Positions 1 to 8,634 of a stretch of 41,958 nucleotides of DNA are shown here, one piece after another. The stretch's first letter is position 1. Each line of letters starts with the position of its first letter. The translations under genes were made by a program, and so were the position numbers. A model generated the notes under the pieces. It was not told the origin of the DNA. It worked only from the letters and a program-made list of their open reading frames with translations, and did no database searches. Source of the DNA: Deltaproteobacteria bacterium (GTDB taxonomy: Bacteria; Myxococcota_A; Polyangia; Haliangiales; SHYZ01); NCBI GenBank assembly GCA_016210055.1, contig JACQUZ010000071.1:1-41958 (forward strand), given 5' to 3'.

Positions 1-88
1 AAGCCATCGGCGATGGCGGCGCTGAGGGCGGCGAGCAAGCCGCCGCGGGTGCCGAAACGAATCAACATCGGCGAGGCGGCGTAGGGGG

Positions 89-181
89 GCTGTGAGAAAG
101 GACCCATTTTCACAACCTCGATCTGCAGGACCGCTCTCGACGGACGGAAGGGTCCCGATCCGAACCCCCCTTTTTCACAGC
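89..181. repeat. Imperfect inverted repeat, possible IS-end remnant
   Basis: GCTGTGAGAAAGG at 89-101 is matched on the other strand by GCTGTGAAAAAGG (complement of 169-181), 12 of 13 bases, 67 bases apart. A third related copy, TGTGAAAATGGGTCC, lies on the minus strand at 100-114. Repeats of this kind are typical of insertion-sequence ends or small non-autonomous elements, and a reading frame ends just outside at 84. No transposase is recognisable and no target duplication was found, so the origin is inferred only. Confidence 0.35.
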
Positions 182-288
182 TCGGCTCGCCTGCACCGTT
201 GCTGCGAAAACCGAACGTTTCTCTCAGGGCGCTAGGAGAGGAAATGGGGTACTGCACCGCCTTGAGGAAGCCCAACACCTGGCCAAGT

Positions 289-307
289 CCCGCACGTGTT
301 GTGCGGG
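289..307 (-). terminator. Hairpin after the 318-1616 gene
   Basis: CCCGCAC at 289-295 and GTGCGGG at 301-307 form a perfect 7-bp stem with a 5-base loop, about 11 bases beyond the stop codon of the minus-strand gene ending at 318. There is no T-run after it, so it is terminator-like rather than a canonical intrinsic terminator. Confidence 0.4.
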
Positions 308-317
308 GCCCGTACAT

Positions 318-1616
318 CTAGGGGCTCTCAGCTGGCTTGTCGATGCAGTCGCCGAAGGCGCGAGGCGCTGCCCATGTAGTTGTTACCGTGGGGAGGTTGG
401 AAATATCGACGGAGATCGCGCGGACGCAAGCACCTTCTTGGTAGTTCTGCTCGCTGTAGTTGGCCCACATGTGGCCTGTGGACATAACGGCTGCGCCCGT
501 GTCGGTTCTCACAAGCTGATACCAGGAGTGGTCAAATGCCCCACCGATCAGGATCGGCCCTGAAATTGTGCCGTCTGCTGAAAACCGGACGGCTTTGAGG
601 GGATTGTCGCAAATCCTGAATTCATCAAAGTCATCGCTTGCGTCCTCAAACACAAGGAAAGCTGTTCGGTCTTCAAGAGACACGATCCGCGGATACGTGC
701 CTTTGACAAAGCTTCTAGATGCCATTCGAAAACCGCCGTCGAGATCCATGATTGCTAGGTTGACCTGGACAATGCCTTCCTCGGATAGTCCCATCCAGGT
801 AACATAGAAGTCATCCTCGCCGTGCCTTGCAAGCTGGGGGTATATAGGAGCCCGGTAATCGGTCGGAGAGTCAGTGCCGAGCTGGTGATTCTTGGCCGTG
901 GGTTTCAGGTTGGGGTCGAGATAGTTGAGCAAGCCATATCGATCCACGACAACAACCTGGTTACCAACCGAGAGCGCTTGTGACGCCTCGGGGATCTCCT
1001 TCCAGCGGAGGATCCGCCCCTTCTCGTCGAACACGTATTGCCTGTCGCCGATCCATGCTGACAACTCACCCGTGAAGGGGCCTGGCACAACTATCTTGGA
1101 CGGCTCTGGCAAGGCGGTTGGTCCAGAGGAGATCCTTCCGTGTTCATCTAGAAGAGCGTGAACCGTATCCTTACCCCAACCAAAGAATGCGTGGAGGTTG
1201 TCCCCCACGACTACGAGGTTGGCTGGAACCTCGTAGTCGGTTTCCCGCAGTACCGTTGGGCAAGAGCATTGAACTTCGTCCTCTCCGTCCACGGAGAGGA
1301 GCAGCTTGTGAGGATAGCCAGTCCACCAGAGCCTGTACCACCGATTCCTAAAAAACGCCTGCTCCTGTGGTCGAGTTGGAACCTCGAAGCCGGAACATGC
1401 CTGGCGCGCCGTTGCAGGTACAGACACGTCCATGCATGGACTCGGTGGCACTGGTTCCTTCAGGAATGGCACCGACGTTTCGCGGCATGACCACGTACGG
1501 ACGACCTCGGAATGATCGCTACCGCACCCCGACGACGAGATCATGCCGAGGACGAGCGCCGGAAACGGCCACGCTTTACAGAGGAACAAGGTCCCAGGCA
1601 AGCGCCACGGTCTCAT
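318..1616 (-). CDS. Putative lipoprotein of unknown function
   Basis: 432 residues if started at the ATG at 1616. The N-terminus (MRPWRL, then a hydrophobic run ending ISSSGC) looks like a lipoprotein signal, so the mature protein would be membrane-anchored with its lipidated Cys near residue 30. The remainder is rich in short beta-like stretches with repeated W/Y/G turns, which may form a propeller, but no family is recognised. Its start overlaps the 3' end of the upstream protease-like gene by 41 bases in another frame, so the two are probably co-transcribed and translationally coupled. A start further upstream is possible in frame but would remove the signal peptide from the N-terminus. 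The two genes look less GC-rich than the operon that follows, which fits acquired DNA. Confidence 0.6.
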   Translation of the reverse strand: MRPWRLPGTLFLCKAWPFPALVLGMISSSGCGSDHSEVVRTWSCRETSVPFLKEPVPPSPCMDVSVPATARQACSGFEVPTRPQEQAFFRNRWYRLWWTGYPHKLLLSVDGEDEVQCSCPTVLRETDYEVPANLVVVGDNLHAFFGWGKDTVHALLDEHGRISSGPTALPEPSKIVVPGPFTGELSAWIGDRQYVFDEKGRILRWKEIPEASQALSVGNQVVVVDRYGLLNYLDPNLKPTAKNHQLGTDSPTDYRAPIYPQLARHGEDDFYVTWMGLSEEGIVQVNLAIMDLDGGFRMASRSFVKGTYPRIVSLEDRTAFLVFEDASDDFDEFRICDNPLKAVRFSADGTISGPILIGGAFDHSWYQLVRTDTGAAVMSTGHMWANYSEQNYQEGACVRAISVDISNLPTVTTTWAAPRAFGDCIDKPAESP

Positions 1617-3963
1617 CTGTCGCTCCGTTGCAGAGTTGGAACCCAGATTCTTTCTTGTAGCGTAGACGAATCGTGTACGTCGCGGGAGATACCGCTCCGG
1701 TCGCCATGCAGGCGTCATAGACCATCTCGTACTCACTGGGGACGGTCTGGGACCAGACGGAGCCGCCGGGCACCCATATATAGTACGTGCTCCCGAAGAA
1801 GCTTACCTTCTTCCAATAGCCGCACTGATTGTTTCCATCGCTCGGTCGGTCGACCCGCAGGTCGAAATCGACGCCGAGACGGTTGGTGTACTCATTGGAA
1901 ACCCAAGAGCTATTGCTCGAAGGGCATGAGTTCCAGGCAATTGCTACCCTCAGCGCACGGCCAGGCGGAACGGTCACGGGGATAGAGGTCGTATAGTACC
2001 CGCTTGCATCGAAGCTTGCCGGTTTCACGTAAAGCGTGCGGTATGACTTGGCATCAAGGATTCGCTTGAGTGCGGCCAGATCAGGGGAGCCCGCACCGTC
2101 TTTTCCATCTGTAGGCTGACTGATCGATATCGGGCTTGGCGGCTGATTGTTATCGTCCGTCTCCTTTTGATTCGCGTCTCGAGCACCGGCAAGCAGGATC
2201 GCCTTCTTGGTCACAGGTAGAGCGAGGCCAAAGAAATCGGCGCTGTAGTCCTGCAGAAGCATGGAAATACCTAGAACTTCGGGTGCCGAGAAGCTAGTTC
2301 CACGAATCGAAGCGCTTGATTCCCACGTGGTGTTGGCGTCGGCGCAGAACTCGCTGCGGACCCAACTGGGGCCGCCGAAGCCAGAATCCCACACAGAAGG
2401 GCACGGAACTGTCGTCGAGATGCTTTCTCCAGGAGCAACGAGATGCGGCAACTCTCGCCCGGAGACAGGATTCTTCCAGTTCGAAAACGAGCTTACCGCA
2501 TCATTGCTGTTGTCGTCGATCGTGGTTGGTGTCCCGTCCCTTCGAGTGAGCCCTCCATGGTAGTAAGAACCCACGCACAACGAGTTGTACGACTCGCAAT
2601 CGGCGGGCACTCCCTGCTTGGCCTCGTTTCCAGAAGCCTGAGTGATGAGCATGTAGTCGTACCTGGCGTGCCAGTCGAACTTCCGAGGCAACGGGGCCGC
2701 CGGGTTCTCACTTGTCCCGTTTAGCGAGGCGCTGTGGTTCAAGAACATGGCGCCCTTGGTGCTCGCCCAATCGATACCACCTTCGTCAGAGTTGTTCGCA
2801 AAGAGCGCGCGGAAAAATGGAGCGCCCGCGTGCTTCCATAGCGTTTCTCCCATGCCTGAGATCGATCCCGGAGCCGTCCACTTCCCACTCTGGCCGATCG
2901 AGCCCGCTACAATGGTGGCGTGCTGGGACACGCATTTCTGATTGACGCAGAAGTATCCACCGCAATCCCCAAAGCACGAGCAGTCGGCGTCCTTTGTGCA
3001 GGTCGAGGCTAGTGCCTGGCTCTCGTCCGGGTTGGCGTCGTTCACCCTAGGTATTCTAGGGTTACGCGGGTCCAGGGTCGTCGTGGAGCCCCACAGGTTC
3101 TCTAGGATCGCCGCCTTGAAATTCCAGGTTGCGCCGATGCACTGATTCTCGAAGTTGCCCTCACACATGCCACCGTAGAGGGGGCCGCGCATGGCTCGGT
3201 AGCCGTTGAACGAGTAGAGCTTTCCTGGTGGGTCCACTTCATCGACATGGGCAACGGTAGCGTCCGTGTTGAACTCCTCCGAAAGCAGGGAATCCAGCGG
3301 CAAGGTCGCGTGGATGTCCGGCTCGCTGGGCATGTTGGCAATGTCCTCCGCTCCGAGCCTCTGGAGCAATTCGACGGCACGAGCCTTCGATGGCGCCAAG
3401 AGGTCACGCATGGACTTACGGTAACGTTCGACCGCTTCCTCGGGTGGAAGCCGCTCATCGAGGCGCGGAGATGGGATCTTGGGAGGATCGATCGAAACGA
3501 CGACAGGGAGCTTGTCCGGTCGCTCGGTATCGAGTCTTCTGAACAGGCGCCCGGACAGCTTTCCGTGACGCTGGCGACTTGCTTGTGCTTCCGTGCGATG
3601 CATGGCCTGCGGGTCAGCCTTTACGCCCGTCTCGTCTAGAACGACGATCCGTGAGTCGCCCTTCTCATCCAGTATCGCGGCAGTGACGATGGCTCGCCCG
3701 GTATGCTCGAGCTTTTCAACATGGATCTGGTCGACTTTCTCTCCGTCTACAAGGAACTTCTTTGCGAGGCCTCGTGCCTTCTCGTTGTCCAGGTTGGGCG
3801 CCCCTTTTGCAGGGATCCTGTCGAATGCGAATCGCTTTCGAGTAGGGCGCGAGTCCAGTGCCTCTTCATGGGTGCTAATTCGCGAATCGATGTCTTCGGA
3901 TGCGGTGCATGCGCCGAGCATCAACGCGACACCTACGAGCGTGGTCTTCAACTTCGAATTCAT
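1576..3963 (-). CDS. Subtilisin-like (S8) serine protease lipoprotein
   Basis: 795 residues. ATG at 3963 is chosen because AAGGAGAG lies 4-11 bases upstream; a start five codons earlier would put that site inside the gene. The signal ends in a lipobox (LMLGAC). S8 motifs: His in HATIVAGSIG (about residue 348), an ASGN oxyanion-type Asn (about 446), APGESI, and the Ser in RGTSFSAPE (about 558). The usual Asp motif before the His is not evident; instead there is a Cys-rich insert (about 325-345, with DADCSCFGDCGG) directly before the His. The N-terminal 250 residues resemble a long propeptide region, and the last 170 a beta-rich C-domain such as those following S8 domains. It should act at or outside the cell envelope. 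The following lipoprotein gene overlaps its end. Protease activity is uncertain until the Asp is located. Confidence 0.7.
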   Translation of the reverse strand: MNSKLKTTLVGVALMLGACTASEDIDSRISTHEEALDSRPTRKRFAFDRIPAKGAPNLDNEKARGLAKKFLVDGEKVDQIHVEKLEHTGRAIVTAAILDEKGDSRIVVLDETGVKADPQAMHRTEAQASRQRHGKLSGRLFRRLDTERPDKLPVVVSIDPPKIPSPRLDERLPPEEAVERYRKSMRDLLAPSKARAVELLQRLGAEDIANMPSEPDIHATLPLDSLLSEEFNTDATVAHVDEVDPPGKLYSFNGYRAMRGPLYGGMCEGNFENQCIGATWNFKAAILENLWGSTTTLDPRNPRIPRVNDANPDESQALASTCTKDADCSCFGDCGGYFCVNQKCVSQHATIVAGSIGQSGKWTAPGSISGMGETLWKHAGAPFFRALFANNSDEGGIDWASTKGAMFLNHSASLNGTSENPAAPLPRKFDWHARYDYMLITQASGNEAKQGVPADCESYNSLCVGSYYHGGLTRRDGTPTTIDDNSNDAVSSFSNWKNPVSGRELPHLVAPGESISTTVPCPSVWDSGFGGPSWVRSEFCADANTTWESSASIRGTSFSAPEVLGISMLLQDYSADFFGLALPVTKKAILLAGARDANQKETDDNNQPPSPISISQPTDGKDGAGSPDLAALKRILDAKSYRTLYVKPASFDASGYYTTSIPVTVPPGRALRVAIAWNSCPSSNSSWVSNEYTNRLGVDFDLRVDRPSDGNNQCGYWKKVSFFGSTYYIWVPGGSVWSQTVPSEYEMVYDACMATGAVSPATYTIRLRYKKESGFQLCNGATDETVALAWDLVPL

Positions 3964-4305
3964 GCATCTCTCCTTCAATCGGAATGTGCTATCCGGACAG
4001 GAGCCCGATGCACCGCTCGATGATGAGGGGGAATTACTCCCTCCCGGCGACGCTGACTATCAAGCATGGGTCCGCGCAACACACCTCTTCCAAGAAACGG
4101 GAGGTTGGAATGCCCGCTTCCGACTCTGCGACGTCTGTGGAGCACGGCTCTTACCGTCAAACAGCCAGACAACCTGTCGGTATCCTCACAGGCCCTAAGA
4201 TCATGTTCTTGGGACCAGCTACCGCGCGAAACGCGGTTTCGTTCAACAGCTTCAGCGTCACTCGCGCGTTGCATGCGCCATCACAATGGCGTATAAGCGC
4301 GCCCG
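3964..4305. other. Divergent intergenic region
   Basis: 342 bases between the divergent protease lipoprotein and the yhcG-type gene. It must hold both promoters, but no convincing -35/-10 or -24/-12 pair was found. A partly symmetrical sequence, GAGGGGGAATTACTCCCTC at about 4026-4044, is the only visible operator-like element. Short open frames here lack ribosome sites and protein-like composition. Confidence 0.4.
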
Positions 4306-5517
4306 GTGAAGAGAACGCCGCGCAGGAAGGCCGCCGCCGTGGTCAAGTCTTCGACCACGAGCCGTGAGGATGCGCTCTTTGCGCGTGTCGTCGAGATCAT
4401 CGAGATGGCGCGCGGGCACGTCGCCCGTTCCGTCAACACCGCGATGGTCCAGGCCTACTGGCTCATCGGTCGAGAGATCGTCGAGGTCGAGCAGCACGGT
4501 GAGAAGCGGGCCGGCTACGGCGACGAAGTCATCGACCGGCTCGCGCGGCGCCTCGCCGAAAGGCTCGGCCAGGGGTTTGGCGCTCGAACGCTACGAAGGA
4601 TCCGTCAATTCTACATCACCTATCCCGAGGGCTCCGCGCTGCCGCCCGAGCTCGGCGGGCCGTCAAAACGGACAGCGGTGGTGTCCAAATCGAAGACGGG
4701 GCGAATTCGGACAGCGGCGCTGACCAAATCTTCGCAGCTCGCACCCGCGGCCTTCCCGCCGCATCTCGGCTGGACGCACTACCTCGTGCTGCTGCGGGTC
4801 TCGAACCAGACGGCACGCGCATTCTACGAGATCGAGGCAGTGCGCGAGGGTTGGTCGAGCCGCGAGCTTGAGCGACAGGTCGCTTCGTTGCTTTTCGAGC
4901 GCCTCGCCAAGAGCCGTGACAAGGAGAAGGTCCTGGCGCTCGCTCGGAAGGGCCATCAGGTCGAGGCCGCAGCCGACGTCCTCAAATATCCATTCGTGCT
5001 CGAATTCCTCGGGCTCAGTGAACGATCCGTGTGGCACGAGCGTGAGCTCGAGCAGGCGATCATCGATCGCATCGAGGACTTCTTGCTGGAGCTCGGCAAG
5101 GGGTTCTGCTTCGTCGCACGGCAGAAGCGGGTGACGCTCGAGGGCGATCACTTCTACGTCGACCTCGTCTTCTACAACCGACTGCTCCGCTCTTTCGTCC
5201 TCGTCGACCTCAAGCTCGGCAAGCTGACGCACCAGGATCTCGGCCAGATGCAGATGTACGTGAACTTTTTCGACCGCTTCCAGCGCGCTGAACACGAGGC
5301 ACCGACCATCGGTATCGTGCTGTGCTCAGAGAAGAACGACGCGATGGCGAAAATCACGCTGCCTGAGAACAACGAGCAGATCCTCGCCGCGCGCTACCAG
5401 ATGTACCTGCCGACGGAGGAAGAACTGCGAGCCGAGCTGGCGCGCGAGCGTGAGGAGGCCGAGCGCGTCCTGCAGCTCACGGCGCCCGATGAGGGCACCG
5501 AGGAGAGCGAAGGCTGA
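4306..5517 (+). CDS. YhcG/DUF1016 family PD-(D/E)xK nuclease
   Basis: 403 residues from GTG 4306. The layout matches the YhcG family: an N-terminal DUF1016 helical domain (about 25-110, with YWLIGREIVE and a helix-rich segment ending IRQFYITYP), a variable linker (110-150), then a second DUF1016 part (LGWTHYLVLLRV, about 155) leading into a PD-(D/E)xK nuclease core. Visible catalytic positions are D286 (FYVDLVFY) and D301/K303 (VDLKLG), with QMQMY near 314. The family is often found near restriction-modification and other defence genes, and is thought to act on DNA. The next gene begins 10 bases after the stop, which suggests an operon. The linker is more basic and longer than expected and may be lineage-specific. 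Family call is firm; the biological role is not. Confidence 0.85.
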   Translation: MKRTPRRKAAAVVKSSTTSREDALFARVVEIIEMARGHVARSVNTAMVQAYWLIGREIVEVEQHGEKRAGYGDEVIDRLARRLAERLGQGFGARTLRRIRQFYITYPEGSALPPELGGPSKRTAVVSKSKTGRIRTAALTKSSQLAPAAFPPHLGWTHYLVLLRVSNQTARAFYEIEAVREGWSSRELERQVASLLFERLAKSRDKEKVLALARKGHQVEAAADVLKYPFVLEFLGLSERSVWHERELEQAIIDRIEDFLLELGKGFCFVARQKRVTLEGDHFYVDLVFYNRLLRSFVLVDLKLGKLTHQDLGQMQMYVNFFDRFQRAEHEAPTIGIVLCSEKNDAMAKITLPENNEQILAARYQMYLPTEEELRAELAREREEAERVLQLTAPDEGTEESEG

Positions 5518-5527
5518 GGAGCCGGCC

Positions 5528-7129
5528 GTGAGACGCTTGCGCAAGGCTGCTCAGACGGCGGCCACGGATCTCGACGCGGCGCTCGCCACCATGTCCGCCG
5601 AGGCGCTGCGGGAGGTGGTGCACGAAGTGCTGCTCGAGCTGGATGAGCGCGCGCACGCGCGCGTCGTGGGATCGCTTATCGCTCGCGCGGCGCGCACCGG
5701 CTCGGGCTGGGCGCCGGCGGCGGTGAGCGACGAGCAGGTGGCCGAGGTGCTCGCGTTCGTGAAGGCTGCCGAGCGGATCGGACAGGCAGATCCATCGGAG
5801 GTCGACGAATATCTCCGGCGCGGATCGACGGCGTTTCTCCGCAAGGACTACGCATCAGCCCACAGAATCTTCGGGGCGCTTCTCTCGCCCATCGGCGACG
5901 GCAACATCGACCTGGGACAGCACGAGCTGGTGGACGAAGTGCTGGGCGCCGACATCGCTGAGTGCGCCGCTCAGTACGTTGTCTCGGCGTACATGATCGC
6001 TCCCGTCGCAGGGCGCGCGGAAGCCGTCCGCGCGGCGATCGACCTGGTGCGCGGAGTCGGGCACTTCTGGGAGCCACTGCGGGAGATGGAGTGCGTGGCC
6101 CTCGAGCCGCTCCCACACCTGGAAAACTTCCTGCCGCGGTGGCGCGGGCTCATCGCGAGCAAGCTTGCCGCGAAACGCACGAGCGACTGGGACACGGAAG
6201 AAGACCGATGGCTGCGCGAGGTCGTGCAGCGCCTCGAGGGTTCGGACGGGCTGGCGAAGGTCGCGCGCTCGACGAGGAGAGCTGACGACCTTCGCGCGTG
6301 GTGCAAGAGCCTCGTCGATGCCGGCGACTGGAACGCTGCGCTGAAGGCGTTCGAGGACGCGGCGGAGCTGGTTGCGGACAAGGACTACACGCGGGGCGAG
6401 TTCCTCGACGGCGCAGCGCTCGCCGCGCAGCACCTCGGTCGCAAGAATTTGGCCGCCCACCTCGAGCGCGCGTGGCGTGCAGACCCGAGCATGCAGCGCC
6501 TGCGCCGCTGGCTCGGCTCGTCGAACAGCAAGGCAGTGCTCGGGAAGAGGATCGCCGAGGCACTCGAGGCGTGCCCGAAGCAAGCCTCAAGGCAGCGCGC
6601 GCTCCTCCATGTGCTGTCGCACGACTTCGCTCCGGCGGCCAAGCTGCTCGCGAGCGCGCCGGGCCTCGGCTGGTCGAATGGCGACCACCCCGGGCACCTG
6701 CTGTTCCCGCTCTTCGCGAGGCTCCTTGGAGGACAGAGAACGAAGAACTCCGTGGGGCCCGACCCGATGTCTCATCGCGGAATGGACCTGGAGGAGCTCG
6801 AGGCAATGACCGCCGATCCGGAGGAGCCGCGGCTCGTCACGCCGGAGGTCGACGCGCTCCTCGCGCTCGCGGGGGTCGACCGCATCTCCGATGCCGCGTC
6901 GCGGATGCTCGTACTCGCCGCGATGAAGAAGGCCGCGGAGAGTCGAGTCGCGGGTGTAACGGACAAGAAGCGACGTCGGCACTACGGGCACGCCGCCGAG
7001 CTCGTCGCGATCTGCGTCGCGTGTGACAAGTCGAGCGAGACGCCTCGTTGGGCGGCGGCGCTGAAGGCGGACTACCGCCGCTTTCCCGCCCTCCGCGACG
7101 AGCTCGATCGAGCCATGGGGGCGTCATGA
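5528..7129 (+). CDS. Helical-repeat hypothetical protein linked to yhcG
   Basis: 533 residues from GTG 5528, chosen because GAGGAG lies about 8 bases upstream and just after the yhcG stop; an earlier in-frame ATG at 5450 lies inside yhcG. The protein is almost entirely alpha-helical by composition, with TPR-like pairs of helices (for example AGDWNAALKAFEDAAELV at about 285-302, following WCKSLVD). An acidic N-terminal helix bundle (1-70) precedes. No catalytic motif was found. It overlaps the next gene by 4 bases (ATGA at 7126-7129), so the three genes form one operon. I do not recognise a named family with certainty; it resembles the C-terminal helical parts of large SWIM-type or HEAT/TPR hypothetical proteins. 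It may be a scaffold or sensor for the nuclease. Confidence 0.6.
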   Translation: MRRLRKAAQTAATDLDAALATMSAEALREVVHEVLLELDERAHARVVGSLIARAARTGSGWAPAAVSDEQVAEVLAFVKAAERIGQADPSEVDEYLRRGSTAFLRKDYASAHRIFGALLSPIGDGNIDLGQHELVDEVLGADIAECAAQYVVSAYMIAPVAGRAEAVRAAIDLVRGVGHFWEPLREMECVALEPLPHLENFLPRWRGLIASKLAAKRTSDWDTEEDRWLREVVQRLEGSDGLAKVARSTRRADDLRAWCKSLVDAGDWNAALKAFEDAAELVADKDYTRGEFLDGAALAAQHLGRKNLAAHLERAWRADPSMQRLRRWLGSSNSKAVLGKRIAEALEACPKQASRQRALLHVLSHDFAPAAKLLASAPGLGWSNGDHPGHLLFPLFARLLGGQRTKNSVGPDPMSHRGMDLEELEAMTADPEEPRLVTPEVDALLALAGVDRISDAASRMLVLAAMKKAAESRVAGVTDKKRRRHYGHAAELVAICVACDKSSETPRWAAALKADYRRFPALRDELDRAMGAS

Positions 7130-7727
7130 CCACGAACCGAAAGGCGCCCGCGGGAGAGGCCCACAAGTGGGAGTTCAAGGCGCGCTTCCGTCGTCACGCC
7201 TTCGGCTGGAGGTCGCAGCCGGCGATCACGAGGATCAGGCAGGCGGTCGCCGAGATCAAGAAGGTCGCGAAGAAGGACGCGGTGCTCGCCGCAGAGGGAG
7301 CGATCGTTTTCCTGGAGCGCGTGTCGCCGGCGCTCGAGCAGGTGGATAGCTCGTCCGGCTCCATCGGCACCGCGGTGAACAACGCCATCGCGGAGCTGGT
7401 ACCGATCATCGCGAGAGCGCCGGCCGACGCGAAGACGAGAGAGGCCTGGCTTGAGCGACTGTTCGAGGCGTACCAGAACGACGGCATCCCGTACATCGAG
7501 TGGCTCGGCGACCACTGGGGCACCTTGTGTGCGTCGAAGGGGGTCGCCTCGGCGTGGGCCGATCGACTCATCGACACCGTGAAGCTCGCCTGGAGCCCCG
7601 ACCCGAACCAGCGGGGCTTCTTCAAGGGCGCGACCAACTGCCTGAGCGCCCTAGTTGCGGCCGAGCGCTACGACGACGTGCTCGCGCTGCTCGAGCTCGC
7701 TCCATACAAGATGTGGCACTACCGCAC
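7126..7727 (+). pseudogene. Truncated conserved hypothetical protein
   Basis: Starts at ATG 7126, overlapping the previous stop by 4 bases. About 200 residues read well: a basic N-terminus (KWEFKARFRRHAFGWRSQP), then helical segments such as VNNAIAELVPIIARAP and YIEWLGDHWGTL, ending near APYKMWHYR. After about 7727 the frame turns into low-complexity Ser/Arg/Pro text, and at the same place a different frame starts to encode an IS630-type transposase C-terminus. The gene has therefore lost its 3' part. From composition it is the start of a longer helical-repeat protein (my recollection is that full-length relatives continue with more TPR-like repeats). The loss probably disables the third gene of the yhcG operon. 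Confidence 0.7.
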
Positions 7728-8084
7728 CTCTTCGCGCCCGTCTTCAGTGGCCAGACGTTCCTCGACTTTCTCAAGCGCCTTGTTGCGCGGTCGCGTCGAA
7801 AGGTGTTTCTCATCATCGACAATGGGCCATGCCATAACCTCGATGCCGACGGCAAGGCCTGGCTCCGCACGAATCGCCGTCGAATTTCTCTCTTTCGACT
7901 CCCGCCCTACTCGCCGGAGTTCAATCCGATCGAGGGCATTTGGAAGGAAACCAAGAAGCGAACCACCCACAATCGCTTCTTCGAAACCACCGAGGAGCGC
8001 GACGCCGCCCTCGTGGCAACCTTCGACCGCTTCGATGCCCAGCCCGCGCTAATCGTTGGTCACGTCGTACGCTTCCTGGGATGA
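7728..8084 (+). mobile_element. IS630-family transposase remnant (C-terminal part)
   Basis: A frame of about 119 codons encodes the end of a DDE_3-type transposase: FSGQTFLDFLKRLV, VFLIIDNGPCH (second catalytic Asp with DNxxxH), then LPPYSPEFNPIEGIWKE (the catalytic Glu in NPIE) and a helical tail ending VVRFLG before TGA at 8082-8084. The N-terminal half of a normal transposase of about 340 residues, with the first catalytic Asp, is absent. No left inverted repeat is seen at the junction, since the host gene runs straight into internal transposase sequence, so this is a deletion scar rather than a fresh insertion. It cannot be active. Confidence 0.85.
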
Positions 8085-8342
8085 TGTATGGTCCATGCGT
8101 TACTGTTTAGCGTGGATTTCCGCATTAGGGAGCTCACGAAATACCGGCGATGGATCCCCTCTCTGGCGCTACTACATCGTTGCTGCGGCCGCCAAGAGAG
8201 CTCAGTGTTGGCAACTGACATCCAACAGTTCACTTGGACAATGCATTTTGGTGCGACGCGAGCCGGCACGCAGGCGCGCAAGGGAATGCTTGAGGGATGG
8301 ACAAGGAGCTCTTTGGCACAAGTTGTGCTGCCCGCACCCTCT

Positions 8343-8618
8343 ATGGACAGAATCGTGTGGAAACCCTTCCTTATTCTGTGCACCCTCCTTGTCGCAAGCT
8401 GCGGTACCAGTTCCCACCAAAACGCGTGCGTCTTTTTCATGGACGGTGCAATGATCGATGTCCGTTGGTGCGAGGAGCGATCCGACAGTGGGGCGGACAG
8501 GTGCCCAGGCACCGCGTATTTCGAGTCGGTTCACCCCAACGCCACGTGCGAAGAGCTTGGCTACGATGTCCGGTGTAACGAGTACACCTTTGCCAAGGCC
8601 GAGAAGGACTGCCCTTGA
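8343..8618 (+). CDS. Small Cys-rich lipoprotein
   Basis: 91 residues from ATG 8343. The first 20 residues are a lipoprotein signal (WKPFLILCTLLVASC, lipobox VASC), so longer upstream starts are not favoured. The mature part is acidic with six further Cys (for example DVRWCEE, DRCPG, ATCEELGY, DVRC), suggesting disulfides in the periplasm or at the surface. No family recognised. The next gene starts 16 bases downstream and may be co-transcribed. It lies between an IS630 scar and the Hsp70 operon, in a stretch of lower coding quality, so it may be recently acquired. The ribosome-binding site is weak. Confidence 0.5.
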   Translation: MDRIVWKPFLILCTLLVASCGTSSHQNACVFFMDGAMIDVRWCEERSDSGADRCPGTAYFESVHPNATCEELGYDVRCNEYTFAKAEKDCP

Positions 8619-8634
8619 GAAGGAGAGCCCCCCA

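Larger units (their letters stand above)
1..317. other. Edge region without a confident gene
   Basis: No gene can be defended here. A plus-strand reading frame open from the window edge stops at 84 (residues ending RINIGEAA) and could be the tail of a truncated gene such as a transposase. The opposite strand has an equally open frame starting with ATG at about 76 (MLIRFGTRGG) and running off the edge. Neither has enough length to choose. The rest holds an inverted repeat (89-181) and a hairpin (289-307), listed separately. Confidence 0.4.

Noticed and set aside
8088..8342. Longer N-terminus for the small lipoprotein
   Set aside because: The extra 85 residues are not protein-like and would bury the lipoprotein signal.
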